Below are positions 46,801-58,037 of a stretch of 64,000 nt of DNA, one piece after another (position 1 is the stretch's first letter; each line of letters opens with the position of its first letter). Both the position numbers and the translations under genes were made by a program. The DNA is taken from assembly GCA_016800925.1 (NCBI GenBank), contig JABCPU010000244.1, positions 1 to 64,000 on the forward strand, given 5' to 3'. The notes under the pieces are model-generated. The model had not been told where the DNA came from, did not search any database, and was given only the letters and a program-made list of their open reading frames with translations. The stretch is from Suillus spraguei (taxonomy: Eukaryota; Basidiomycota; Agaricomycetes; Boletales; Suillaceae).

Positions 46801-49619
46801 GGCACTCAAGGCGCTGAGGAGGGCAAGAGAAGTTAACCAAAGGCAAGGAGGAGATACAATCGAAGAAGGCCTTAAGAGAGTGTTCCTGGAGACTGGGATT
46901 GAGGCATGACGAGGTTGAGTAGTGTTGCCGTGCAGAACGCAAAAGATCGAGATGTGGATGTTCCCTGGGATTTACCGCCTTGGACTATCACTCGGTACGC
47001 CTGCTTTCAATTCTGTTTGGACGAAGTAGACTAAGCTCATATTTTTTTTTTCCAAACAGCTATGAAGCTGACCGCCTCACCATGATTGGCAGCGGCTCCT
47101 TCTCCACAGTTTACCGTGGCAGCTGGTCTGGGCGGCGTGTCGCCATCAAAGTCCTCTCCCTCGACATCCCGCACCCCTCTTCAGGAAAGCAGTGGAGATA
47201 TGGAGGAAATTGAAGCACGATAACGTGTTGAGGATGTGGGGTGCGAGCAGCGCACAAGGTGAACGTCCATGGTTCATCGTGAATGAGTATTGTGGCGGCG
47301 GGAGTTTGGTGGCGTGGCTGAGAGAGAGAAGAGAGGGTTGGTGAATCAAGTATTGGGGATGCATTGAGTCCTCCTGGTGCAATGCTAAGGGAGATGTAGA
47401 TCTTCTCCGGTGCATGCACCACATTTCGAAGGGGATGGCGTACTTGCATGATCAGAATGTGTTGCATGAAAACCTCAAGGTAAGCATTGATCGTTATCTG
47501 GTCTTCGAGTCTGAGTCTGGTGTGTAGGCTTCGAATGTGTTGGTTGATGATAACGGGCGGTTCGTCATCTCTGACTTTGGGCAGAACGAAATAAAGCGGG
47601 AGGCATCGAAGGGGGGCGAGAAGCTCTTTACGAGTGCGTTGGTCTCATCTCCCTTCAGTCCTTTTTTTACAGTGAAGTTCCATATAGACGAGACGCTGCG
47701 CTGGCAAGCGCCAGAACTACTCGATGGAGCCAAGAGACTGTCAACAGCTACGGATGTGTATGCGTTCTCCATCTGTTGCATCGAGATTCTTGGCATGGGC
47801 GACCCTCCATACGGAGATCATGATGAGTGGCTTGTTGCAATCATTGTCCTGCGTGAGTTCCGACCTATACAATATGCACACACTAGTAACACCTCCATAG
47901 ACCAAAACAAGCGTGCCGAGATTCCCTCGACACGCATAACTTCACTGTTGAACCTCTCATCCAAGAATGTTGGGTTCGTGACCCTGAGCAACGTCCTACG
48001 TTTACGCACATTGCTGCAACGTTCAAGCAACTTCGTAAACATCAAGGAGACGTGGAGGAATCCCCTATCCCAGTACAGGCCGAGCTACTTCGGAAGGCTT
48101 TGTCAGAGCCGCCTCGCCACTCACCAATCATGGATCCTATAGAGCTACCAGAAACGTCTCCGTCTACACTGCAGGAAGATCAAGCCATGCTGGACAACGA
48201 CCCAGATGCAAGTGTGGAAGACGAGTTTGGTACTGCGTCCGAGTGTACGGGAATACTTGTCCCTGACGATGCGGTGTCATCGTCGACGACATCATGTGGA
48301 TCGCAGCCAAAACCCTTCCGTCCAATTGGACAGCCATACAGCAACCCGTCGCATCACTGGGAACCTCCTATGGACCCTCATACGGGCAATGTGGAGATGC
48401 CCGAGGGCAGGTATTCAGGGATTGCTATCTATACGCCGTCTCGCAAATTATCTTTGGCAGAGAGTGATTCGATCAGTAGTGTCTCGTCTCATCTCACGTC
48501 AAGTCTGGAGTTGGAGGTTCATCATCATCATCATCATTCGCACCACGTTGCCTCAGGCTACGAACCGTCTCCGCCCATGGATGAACAACTCGCAGAGAGG
48601 AAAAACGAGTTGCGATTCAGATCATTAGCGCAGTCGAACCATGAATTCCATCATTCCCGTATGTCCTCTTCCCCTGTGTTGTAACCATTCTTGTTCTGGC
48701 AACAATTGAACATTTGGTTTCGTTCACAGTTACCTTACCCCTTTGGTCGCCTTCGCATGTCGAGCTGGGCGCGGTGGGATATCTCTCCGCGCCAAAAGGG
48801 GAGTTCATCACACTCTTCAACGCCATGAAACCCCAGCAAACAGCGGGAAGCAAATTCACGAATATTCCTTCGCTGGGCGGGTACCTTGAGGGGCCTGTTC
48901 GCACTGGACAAAAGTTTAACTCAATCCGCACGATAACGCAGAGGGGGCTTGAGCTCATTTCCGGGCTGTTGACCTTCCCGCTGACAGATAGTGATGGGTC
49001 ATATTCGTGAGCGCACAGCAGGTGTATTTTTGACCGATTTGTTTAAATCACGCACGTTTAGGGAACGCATTGCGAGGCGTCATTCGTTTCCCCTTCGAGC
49101 GGGCCATAAAGCAGCATTCATTTATGCAGAGTCTACGATGTACCGATTCATAGAAGATCTCACAGCACCGAAAGAATGGTTCAAGGCTAATGTCAACGCC
49201 ATTGTCAAGGAGTATGCTCCTCATCATCCCATTCAGAAAGAAGACATTATCGTGGGTGAGCATTCCTATCTTGCTATTCGTGATCGAGTTTACACTAACT
49301 TTTCCCGACAGTTTTCGGTACTTTGTGCGCACCGGAATATGCGCTCTTTGTGAGCCACTCTCATCCGGATGGCCAAGCCCATTTCAACGTCTTTTCGGAT
49401 CGCGAGAGTGGTCGACCATGGGGCACTTTCACCACAGATACTGAGTACCCTTCCGATGAGGGCGGCCCCTCATACGAAGAGATACCCCGAAAGGCAGTAT
49501 TCGCAAGCAAAGTGTCGCCAGCGCGGATGAATGCTAAATCTGATGACAAGGATTGGGACACGTTGGTGTTAGCAAGGCTCCGCTTCCCCACAGATGCCAT
49601 GGAGCCTACTTCACAGTAA
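43805..49619 (+). pseudogene. Paralogue of gene A with MLKL-like domain and pseudokinase features; several frameshifts (gene B)
   Basis: The domain order is the same as in gene A. The N-terminus is Ser/Pro-rich with an Arg/Ser repeat and shares the RSLGVGIEEDER block with A. The MLKL-type helices appear as TPIPGLHEAARTLLAVWELV, NRLQCLRLTERCAM and RRPFIKRFLRSDEIQQEI. The kinase has GSGSFSTVYRGSWSGRRVAI, but the catalytic loop is HENLKASN (Asp replaced by Asn, HRD absent), while DFGQ is kept. The C-terminal domain has GAVGYLSAPKGEFITLFN and GRPWGTFTTD and ends at 49617-49619. By comparison with A, one-base frameshifts are needed near 45975, 47175 (within a run of C) and 47945, and possibly near 45585 and 47330-47395, where odd introns could also serve. 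No other nonsense changes appear. It is either a young pseudogene or a functional gene with uncorrected sequence indels. Confidence 0.7.
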
Positions 49620-49822
49620 TGTTGAAATTTGACTTGGATCGCATATTTGTTTATTGAAGCTGTCCGGTTTTCGCTAATTAACCGTATCATCTAATCATCA
49701 TATTTTATCGCTGTATCTCATGGGACTTGTTTATTATATGTCTGGTCTCTCTCACTCGGACATCTAATTTATTGCTTCGCGCGTGTATGATTCCCATCAA
49801 CTGAGCTTCAGGATTGTCCTCT
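49620..49822. other. 3' flank of gene B
   Basis: About 200 bases of AT-rich DNA lie between the gene B stop and the start of the inverted-repeat element. They probably include the 3' untranslated region. Confidence 0.4.
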
Positions 49823-51526
49823 GTATGGAAAGCCAGACCAAGGCTTCCACTTCTCAGAACTTTCCTAGTAAAGTAAGTGCTTCCATTGACCTCCGAACAC
49901 CCTGTGCGACCATTCTAATGTATCATGTAGATTTATTCCCGCTACCATAAGGGAGTGAGTTATACCACTGGGACCTCATTCAAATCGGTCGTCTTCCTGC
50001 GTCTGTTGCTGTTGACCTTGAATCGTATTCTTCTCCCGTCTTCTTCGATTGCTCGTTCGCTCGGCCATTTGTGCCCAAGTTCGCGTTTCGCTGAAATCCC
50101 ATGGCCTCGGTGATTCATTGCCGTGCTCTCGCTACCGATGTCGAGTTCGAGGTCGCGTGTGGTCATGTTTCGGATGAACTGGATTACTGCGTGGCCACCG
50201 TTTTGTGGGAAGATGAGACTCCCATCTCCAATCCTCCATGTCTGGCCTTCAAAGTGGTGACAGTGTCTCATTGTCCTCGTTTTTCAGTATCTGCTAATTT
50301 CCTTCTGTGTTTCTAGAAACTCCACGTATACTTAGTGGTATCAAACTTACTGCTAATGATGGTAAATTAGAATTATCTCAGTCTTCGTCCCTCGTCGGGA
50401 CAATTTTATTGTCTCGTAGAAGTTCAGACTCGAACTTTATTGTCCGTGTCATCTTTTTCGGGCCGTGTCAATCAGGGGTCCCATAATTTTTCAACTTAGG
50501 AAGTCTCATGAATCGTCAAGTGGAAGAGTCAAAGACTTTAGTGTGGCTACCACAACAGAATCAAAATCTGTTTCTCGTGGAGTACGAAGGTTTGAAACCT
50601 GCTGAACTACATTTTTTTTCTATCGGAACACACTTTGGCATTCATTCATGGATGGTTTTTTGAGGAGCTCATCGTAACTGGTCTTAGCCAGGTGGTTACC
50701 ATAACAGAGTCAAAATCTGTGGACTGTGCAGGTTTGAAACCTGCCGACGACAAGATTTTTTCTCTGTCGGAACACACCTTGATATTCACTCATGGATGGA
50801 TATTTTAGAAGTTCACCGCAACTAGTCTTAGCCAGGTTGGTTGCCACAACAGAATCAAAATCTGTTTCTCTTGGACTGTGCAGGTTCAAAACCTGCTAAC
50901 GACGTGGTTTTTTCCTATCGGAACACACTTGACATTCACTCATGGATGCTTTAGAAGTTCACCGTAGCTGGTCTTAGCCGGTGGCTGCCAGTGTGCCACA
51001 ACAGAATCAAAATCTGTTTCTCTTGGACTGCACAGGTTCGAAACCTGCCGACGACAAGGTTTTTTCTATCGGAACACACCTTGATATTCACTCATGGGTG
51101 GATGCTTTAGAAGTTCACCACAGCTGGTCTTAGCCAGGTTGGTTGCCACAACAGAATCAAAATCTGTTTCTCTTGAATTGTACAGGTTCGAAACCTGCCG
51201 ACGACAAGGTTTATTTCTATCGGAACACACCTTGATATTCACCTGATCTTAGCCTGATAGTTACCACAACAGAATCAAAATCTGTTTATCTTGGACTGTA
51301 CAGGTTCGAAACCTGCCGACGACAAGGTTTTTTCTATCGGAACACACCTTGATATTCACTCATGGGTGGTTTACTTAGAGACCCATATTAACTTGTCAAG
51401 AAATTCTTCGAACGGCCGCGAGTTGCCCAAGGTGTTCGGAGGTCAATAGAAGCTACTTACCTCACTAGGAAGGTTTTGACAAGTAGAAGCCTTGGAAGTA
51501 GAGCACAGTGGTCTGGCTTTCCATAC
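49823..51526. mobile_element. Element with ~80-95 bp inverted termini carrying a tRNA-like tandem array
   Basis: The left end (49823-49901, starting GTATGGAAAGCCAGACC) is the reverse complement of the right end (51431-51526), with an 18-base gap and scattered mismatches. Shared inner blocks are TTGACCTCCGAACACC and TTTCCTAGT. The 1.7-kb body contains six tandem repeat copies (see next entry) and a short ORF (50101-50316) without recognised function. There is no transposase, so it would be non-autonomous. A terminal fragment of the same family lies at 40694-40745. Confidence 0.65.
50500..51375 (+). repeat. Six-copy tandem array of tRNA-like units
   Basis: The unit is about 145-150 bp, shorter (about 120 bp) for the last. 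Each has, in order: CTTAGCCAGGTTGG (resembles a pol III A box) in most copies, CAACAGAATCAAAATCTGTT (an anticodon-arm-like hairpin with loop ATCAAAA), a variable stretch, GCAGGTTCGAAACCTGCC (a perfect T-arm/B-box match in copies 4-6), then a T-run and a conserved tail ATCGGAACACACCTTGATA. The anticodon-like position would read CAA. The acceptor stem does not pair, so these are not ordinary tRNA genes. They look like tRNA-derived (SINE-like) sequence amplified in tandem. Confidence 0.7.
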
Positions 51527-53067
51527 TTCTGAATCTACAGCTTGCAATTTCTAGGCAACACAGTATCCAAGACACATCTAGCTGTTTGATCACGTACGTC
51601 ATGTCACATGCCACATGAGCATGCAGACTGCAGTCTGTTGCTGAGGGTCGTAACGCACAGATTTGAGGTCGTGCCAGATCCTCCGAAGGTACATACCTCT
51701 TTTCGGACAATGTTTCAGTGATAAAGTAACCAGCCCGAGCAGTGAAGAATTGAAAAGATACCCACTCTTCTTATCTCTCTTTAATCTTTGATCATGTCAT
51801 GAGCTGTGCAAAATCCCTGTCATTCTTGTTCTATTCGAAGACAGCTTTCCGAACTTTTGGGTCTCGATACCTCGGGAAGAACATCACCGATTGTAGTATA
51901 GACACAGGTTCGGTTACAGTAGAACGGGGAGATTGTACTGCGTGTGACCACTGGCATGGCGTAGAATTTTATTCTTGTCAGCGTCTGGTACCATATACCA
52001 GCCAGTGCTATGAACATGAGAGATGAATCAGTTGAACCGACGGCTGAATAGGAGGGGCGCTAAGTATAGAAATCCATTGGAACTGCTGTTGATGCAACGC
52101 CATCGGCCCGGGATCAGATCATCAGGCACCGCAAGTTGCAAGTCACCAACTACTACAACAGCCTCGCTGACAGCTGCCACCAACAATTGGTTGAACTATG
52201 TAGGATGTCCGACGTTTTCACATGTACACCTGGGGTGCACATGGTCATGGCCTGGACCTGGCATTGCGGCAGGTCTCGATATATATAGAACTCCGATGGC
52301 AGCTGGGCACGGGCTAATACATAGTACCACGGTATGTAAAATTTCTCGCCTTTCTTTTGCTTAACTTTTACCAACTTAAAAGCCCAAAAGACGTTATGTA
52401 GGTCATTGCAACACCGCAGAAACTGCCGCTTAGAATCAGACATCGTTCTCGTAAAAGACAGACAGGTCACGTATTGGCACGTTGACTTGGACGTCGTTTC
52501 ATAACAGCTTGATATTTTCCTACAAAAATAGCCTCGACTGCGGCATTGCAACTGTAATTCTCAGGATAAAAGACAGGTAGTAGGTTCTTTTCCTGTAAGC
52601 GCGGCTACATGTCATGATACTTACCAAACGCTTCTGTTTTTTTCAACCAGTATTTCACAATAAAAACACTTTTAAGCTCTTGATCAGCCCCATAGTATAT
52701 CTGGGATATGGGAACACGAGTCTATCCATTGCTTCATGAACAGTGCTCGTGGCACTACATTATCATGTACGTTCAATGTACTACGAGCCGAAGGATACGT
52801 CAGCTCCCGGCAGTCAGAACAGCCGAGGCAACTGGGCCGATTCTTCCGGGTATCCGTTACAGCTTATCGACGATTTTAGACCTATGTAACTAGCATTTCA
52901 TTGCCGAGTCTTCGACACCACGATGGGCTAATTTGAGGACGCTGCGGTGTGCATGACAGGAACCCTATCCTGGTATTTAATTTGGTAGGAATGATTGCAC
53001 TGCTGTGGCGTGTATAAGACTCCCACTGTTCAACATCAACTGGCTGGAGGCCATTCTTTTTGTCACA
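51527..53067. other. Intergenic region upstream of RTA1 copy 1
   Basis: I recognise no gene. Small ORFs on both strands have no motif. The final 100 bases form the 5' flank of the RTA1 gene and resemble the equivalent flank of copy 2 (GGCTG..AGC..CATTCTTTTTGTCACAATG type context). Confidence 0.4.
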
Positions 53068-54512
53068 ATGTCTTTCGGTTCAGTGCTTGCTACAACTGGT
53101 GAGAGCCTCAATATGAATTTTCGCTCAGTGGCATTTACGAATAAGCGTGTCGACAGCACCAGTTAGTGTTGGCCCATACCACTATGTCCCTACAGAGTGG
53201 ATCTGTGCCCTTGTGAGTTGTGTTGTTTGTGCAGTTGTCATCTACTTCATATTCTTCTTTAGTTCGTGGCATTATACAGTATCTCAACCGGTATGAATTT
53301 CAACTGTTGATAATGCATGGTCACGGTTATGACTTGACATCTTCAGTCATCCACTTGGGCCAGGCACTCAAGTATAAACTGTGGTGGATGATTCCCACAG
53401 CGACCTTCGCGGGTATCCTGGAAATATTAGGATGGAGTGCCAGGTTATGGTCGAGTCGAAACCCCAAGCTTTTGACGCCTTATGAGATGCAGTGAGTGTT
53501 CATCCAGAAGGGATCACTCGTATGCACACTTGAACATTTTCGCTGCAGGATCGTCGGCACTATTATAGCACCTACCCCGCTAGTTGCAGCTAACTTTATC
53601 ATCCTTGGCAGGATTATCACTCGAGTTGGACCCCAGTACAGCCGTCTGACCCCAAGAATGTGTTAGTGTTATTCTTATTTGCCAGCTTTAAGTTACTAAG
53701 CTAGCGTAGATACCATCCTTTTTTGCTGCTTTGTTAGTATCATACATTCAAGTGGTGTTGATCCTTCATATCTCCCCTCTTCCTAGGATGTCATTTGCTT
53801 GGTCATACAAGCTGTGGGAGGTGCATCCGCTGCGCACTCCGCCAACACGAAGACAAGCGCTTCGAAGGTATGTACATCATCCAACATTTCGTCTGACATT
53901 CACATCATCATCAAAACAGGGCGCAAACATTATGTTAGGGGGAATTGTTGCTCAGCTTTGTGCGTGATCTGAGTGGCCCTGTAATGCTTCTCTCACTGAA
54001 ATTCATATTCTTCACTTTTCAGTTGCAATATTGGTCTATGTCGCTTTGGCGGTTGAGACACTCTTGCATTTGAGATATAATACACCCTTCCGCTACGTTG
54101 AACAGCCTGGAACAGTGGAGAAAGGTCAACGTACTGTGAGTAAGAACTTGCGAGTTATGCTTTATGCTATGGCGTTCTGCACTCTCTGCATCTTCATTCG
54201 GTTAGCGTTCAACGTATGCTGTTATCAGCGGTTATGGTGTACTTAAATCCGTCCTCAGATCAGTGTACCGTACTGTGGAGCTCGCTAATGGATGGGATGG
54301 ACCAGTGATTAGCACGGAGCGCTACTTTGGTATGTTGTGACCAAGTATCTTCACTAGGAATACGTTGACAATGCTCTACATATATAGACTGGCTCGATGG
54401 TGGCTTAGTGACTCTCGCTATTTACACTCTCAATTTCTTTCACCCAGGTATCTTTGTGAAGCAAAACGATCCTTCGGCTCACTCTTCACAACAAACTATC
54501 GATCGATTTTAA
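53068..54512 (+). CDS. RTA1 family lipid-translocating exporter-like protein, copy 1
   Basis: Eleven short exons (53068-53098, 53157-53212, 53263-53290, 53347-53491, 53549-53661, 53710-53732, 53787-53867, 53920-53959, 54023-54200, 54259-54329, 54388-54512) sum to 296 aa in frame. The protein has seven hydrophobic segments. It starts MSFGSVLATTAPVSVGPYHY, then YVPTEWICALFVALYSIST, GILEILGWSARLW, GTIIAPTPLVAANFIILG, GGASAAH, and the family signature SVYRTVELANGWDG with TERYFDWLDGG and LNFFHPG. Relatives such as yeast Rsb1/Rta1 are plasma-membrane proteins linked to sphingoid-base export and resistance to 7-aminocholesterol. A second, frameshifted copy lies 3.3 kb downstream. No defect is seen in this copy. 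Confidence 0.88.
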
Positions 54513-56377
54513 ACTCTTGATTGCTCTCTGATTTCACTACGAAGAAGCGATACAGCGGTCAGCATAATAATTTGATAGTCATGACCATTAGATGACCATT
54601 CCATCTTTCACGAATACCTGGACCTTTTCTCTATACTGTTTCAACCCAAGTATTTTTTTAAAAAATCCTATTTATTGTCTTCTTGGGGCAACGCCTGATG
54701 TAGACAGTACATGTTATTTATATACTACTGTTATCTAGAGTCGTCGTTAATGACATTGGTACGATTATGAACCATTTACTAGTGCCCCGTACGGTTTTGG
54801 GGCGGTACAGCATTGGAGGCCAACCTAAGGCCAACGAGAGTGGGGTAGATGGGAATACGGCGAGGTGCGGAGCTGATTCAGTGATTCTCTACTGGAGTAT
54901 CTACCTACTCACAAGGTGCAATTATCAGCATTCCCGGGACATCTTGAGATCTCTGGCATATCTTGGCATGCTATAATAACACCTGTTTTCGCACTGCTTG
55001 TCTCCTGCTACTAGCTGCCATACTGCAGCTGCCAGTGACTCCCAGGACCCATTCTCTCACCGAAGAACGATTATCCAGAGTAACGCCGACGCTTCTGTCG
55101 GAGCTCCCTTTGAATAACAGTCTCCTGTGAATAGACCCAATAGGCACTCTAACGCAAACTTATCATGGTTCAGGTCAACAAACCACTGCGCGACATCGGG
55201 AGTCGACCAAGGGCGCCGTGTGTTACAAATCCCGGCCGGCATATTCCGTTTTTCACATCTGACCAATTTTCCTTGGAGAGTAAGTAGCTCTCAAGTCCTT
55301 TACTCAGCTGTGATACTGCAAGTCATTCTTCCAAGAGCCACGTTCGTTGCTGCTACTAATTCCTCGGTCGCTGTCGCTGTCAATCGTAGCCTTTCTGGAA
55401 GAACAGCCATTCTTGCCGCAATCACAATAGCCACAGGGTGGGGTCATAGGATAGCGGGGCGTTTCGACGGGGCTGGCATGCGGCCGGGTTTGAGTAGGGT
55501 GTTGGGTGTGGGTCAGCAGACCCAGAGTGGCGTGCTGGCATTGTCACATCGCGGCACAGTCGGACCGGTGACCGATTGTCTTGCTGAGATAAGATACCAT
55601 CTACATCACATGACGTGACATTCTTGTGACGTTCTGTTACATTGTGTGACCTTCAGCGATACCACTACTCTTAGAGAACAACTCAAAGTAATCAGAATTT
55701 CAAGTAAGTACAACCTGACCAAATTCAATGAATGTTATCAAGGGCTCCATAATGAACAGATACAAACAGTACATCACATACAAAGTGCAATCACCCGTGA
55801 GTCAGAGCATTGCGATCGCATTTTCAAGGATATGCGGCCCTGTAATGATTCATTGAACAACAATATTCTGGCAGGATGAATGGCGATCTTGATAATTTCC
55901 TGAACCGATATGTACTCCCTTCATTACTTGCTGTCCGAGTTCATGGACATATCCACATCACAGTCCAATTCATACACGTGCTGTATTTATTTAGCAAGCA
56001 GACTTATCTTCCATCGGAACCGAAACAGGATATAAACCTATCTATGGGGTGCCGCGAGCGCCGGCAGGTTTTGATTTCGAATCGCACAAACCAAATGGTG
56101 CTTTTGCATCTCGAGCAAGTAATGATTTACGCACTGTGTTCTTGTGTCCTCTCGCCATAGCTCACAACAAGTCAAGTTAAGCCCAAGGCCCACCATGACA
56201 GCTCATCGATGTATCACTGCCCTAGCAGCCATGTCATCGATCATCGACAATTTTGTCACGATACTGATTTAAAACCCTGCACGGTCCGAGCTGATCTGTG
56301 TTCAGTAAAAACGGCTTTCCTTGGCCAAGCTCCCATTGTTTGATACCTACTGGCTGCAAGCATTTTTTTCTGTCACA
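54513..56377. other. Spacer between the RTA1 copies
   Basis: No gene is recognised. An open frame at 55127-55618 and another at 55646-55879 have no family motif or start context. The last stretch before 56378 is the duplicated promoter side of the RTA1 unit. Confidence 0.4.
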
Positions 56378-57769
56378 ATGGTTATCGGCTCTGTGCTTGA
56401 TACGACTCGTGAGTGTCACAATATAATCATATCACGGTATCTATGAACAAGTGTGTGAACAGAGCAGGCCAGTGTGGGCCCATACAATTATGTCCCTACT
56501 GAGTGGGTCTGTGTTTTTGTGAGTCATGTTATTTGGGCGTATCACAATCCTTTTATATTTTTCCTTAGTTCGTGGTGTCGTACAGTATCTCAACTGGTAT
56601 GAATTTCTGCTCTAGATGGTGCAGAGTCGTATCAGAGCTTGACACCTCAGTTCAGCGATCCATATGGGCCAGGCGCTCAAATATAAACTATGGTGGATGA
56701 TTCCCACAGCAACCGTGTCGGGTGTCCTAGAAATATTGGGATGGAGTGCCAGGTTATGGTCGAGCCAGAGGCCTGAGCTGTTGACGCCTTTTGAGATGCA
56801 GTGAGTATTCATCGAGAAGGAACTACTCACATTCCCACGCAAGCATCATTACTGCAGACTCGTGGGTACTATTATAGCACCCACTCCTCTGCTTGCAGCC
56901 AACTTTTCCATCCTTGGCAAAATTATCTATGAACTTGGACCCCAATTCAGCTGTCTGACCCCACTTATGTGTTGGTATTACTTTGATATACTCCTTTAAG
57001 TTACTGATGTGACGCAGATTCCTTGATTTTTTACTCATTTGTTAGTACCTGACATGCAAGTGATGCAAACACCTCATGTCGTCCGCTTCATGTAGGATGT
57101 TATTTGCTTGACCATACAAACTGTTGGAGGCGCAGTTGCTGCGCGAGCCGCTAGCGACACTAGTGCCAATTCGGTATGTGCCATTTCTAGTACCTTGTGT
57201 CATTTGTTCAATGCAGACAGGGCGGGAGAATTATGCTAGTGGGGATTGTTGGCCAGCTTGGTGCGTGATGCGCAGCGTTGTAATACAACACTTACCGACA
57301 TTCATTCCCTGTGCTCTTTAGTTGCGATAATCATCTACGCCGGTTTGGCGACCGATTTTTATTGCGTCGGAAATACAATGCACCCTTCCGCCACCAGGTC
57401 ATTAGATTCGGGAGAGGTCAATATCCTATAAGTAAGGAAGTGCAGCAATTTATTTCCGGGATGAGCTTCTGTACCATTTGCATATTCATTCGGTTAGCGT
57501 TCTGCATATATTGTTATTAAAAGCTGCAGTGTGCTAACTCCGTCCTTAGGTCCGTGTACCGCACAGTGGAGCTCGCCGATGGGTGGTCTGGATCAGTGAT
57601 TGCGACCGAGGCCTACTTCAGTGAGTCACAGTAATATCAATATCTTCACACGTTGCCGACAGAATCCTGATTGTCGATAGACTGGCTCGATGGGGGGTTT
57701 ATCACCGTTGCTATCTATACTCTCAACATTTTTCACCCGGGTATATATTTGAAGTCTGCTCATAGATGA
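56378..57769 (+). pseudogene. RTA1 family protein, copy 2, with one frameshift
   Basis: The exon plan is the same as in copy 1, and all visible splice sites are conserved. Segments include MVIGSVLDTT, SVGPYNYVPTEWVCVF, GQALKYKLWWMIPTATVSGV, GTIIAPTPLLAANFSILG, SVYRTVELADGWSG and WLDGGFITVAIYTLN, ending at 57769. In the exon starting near 57323, a run of five T (about 57355-57359) leaves the frame one base short. Reading on in the current frame gives a stop at about 57430, while the shifted frame continues YNAPFRHQVIRFGRG in line with copy 1. It is either a one-base loss in a recent pseudogene or a homopolymer sequencing error. Apart from that the copy would be complete. Confidence 0.72.
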
Positions 57770-58037
57770 CGAATTCATTCAAAATCGATTTTCTTTGTGA
57801 CAAATTGCTATTTTTACTTGTCGCCTAGTAGCATAATTTGATATGAGTTTCCTGCTTGCAAATATGTCTCTGCGAACATCAATGCATGTTATTTTGAGAG
57901 CATCAGAGTCTTGGGACACATTCTTTATTTCTCACAAAGTGCTTACTGCAGTCTGCAAACTCTAACTACCATGGCAACACTAGATGGCATCTGCTTCAGC
58001 GCCATTGAAAAAAACGCTGGTATCACGTAACTCAGCG

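Noticed and set aside
50500..51375. Six bona fide tRNA genes
   Set aside because: The T arm and an anticodon-like arm are present, but the acceptor stem does not pair and the D arm is incomplete in most copies, so they are tRNA-like repeats, not tRNA genes.
50500..51375. CRISPR array
   Set aside because: The repeats are long, diverged and contiguous without unique spacers, and the genome is eukaryotic.
49823..51526. LTR retrotransposon
   Set aside because: The terminal repeats are inverted rather than direct, and no gag or pol sequence is present between them.
55127..55618. Protein-coding gene between the RTA1 copies
   Set aside because: It is a single 163-codon frame with no homology or splice signals, and its composition looks random.
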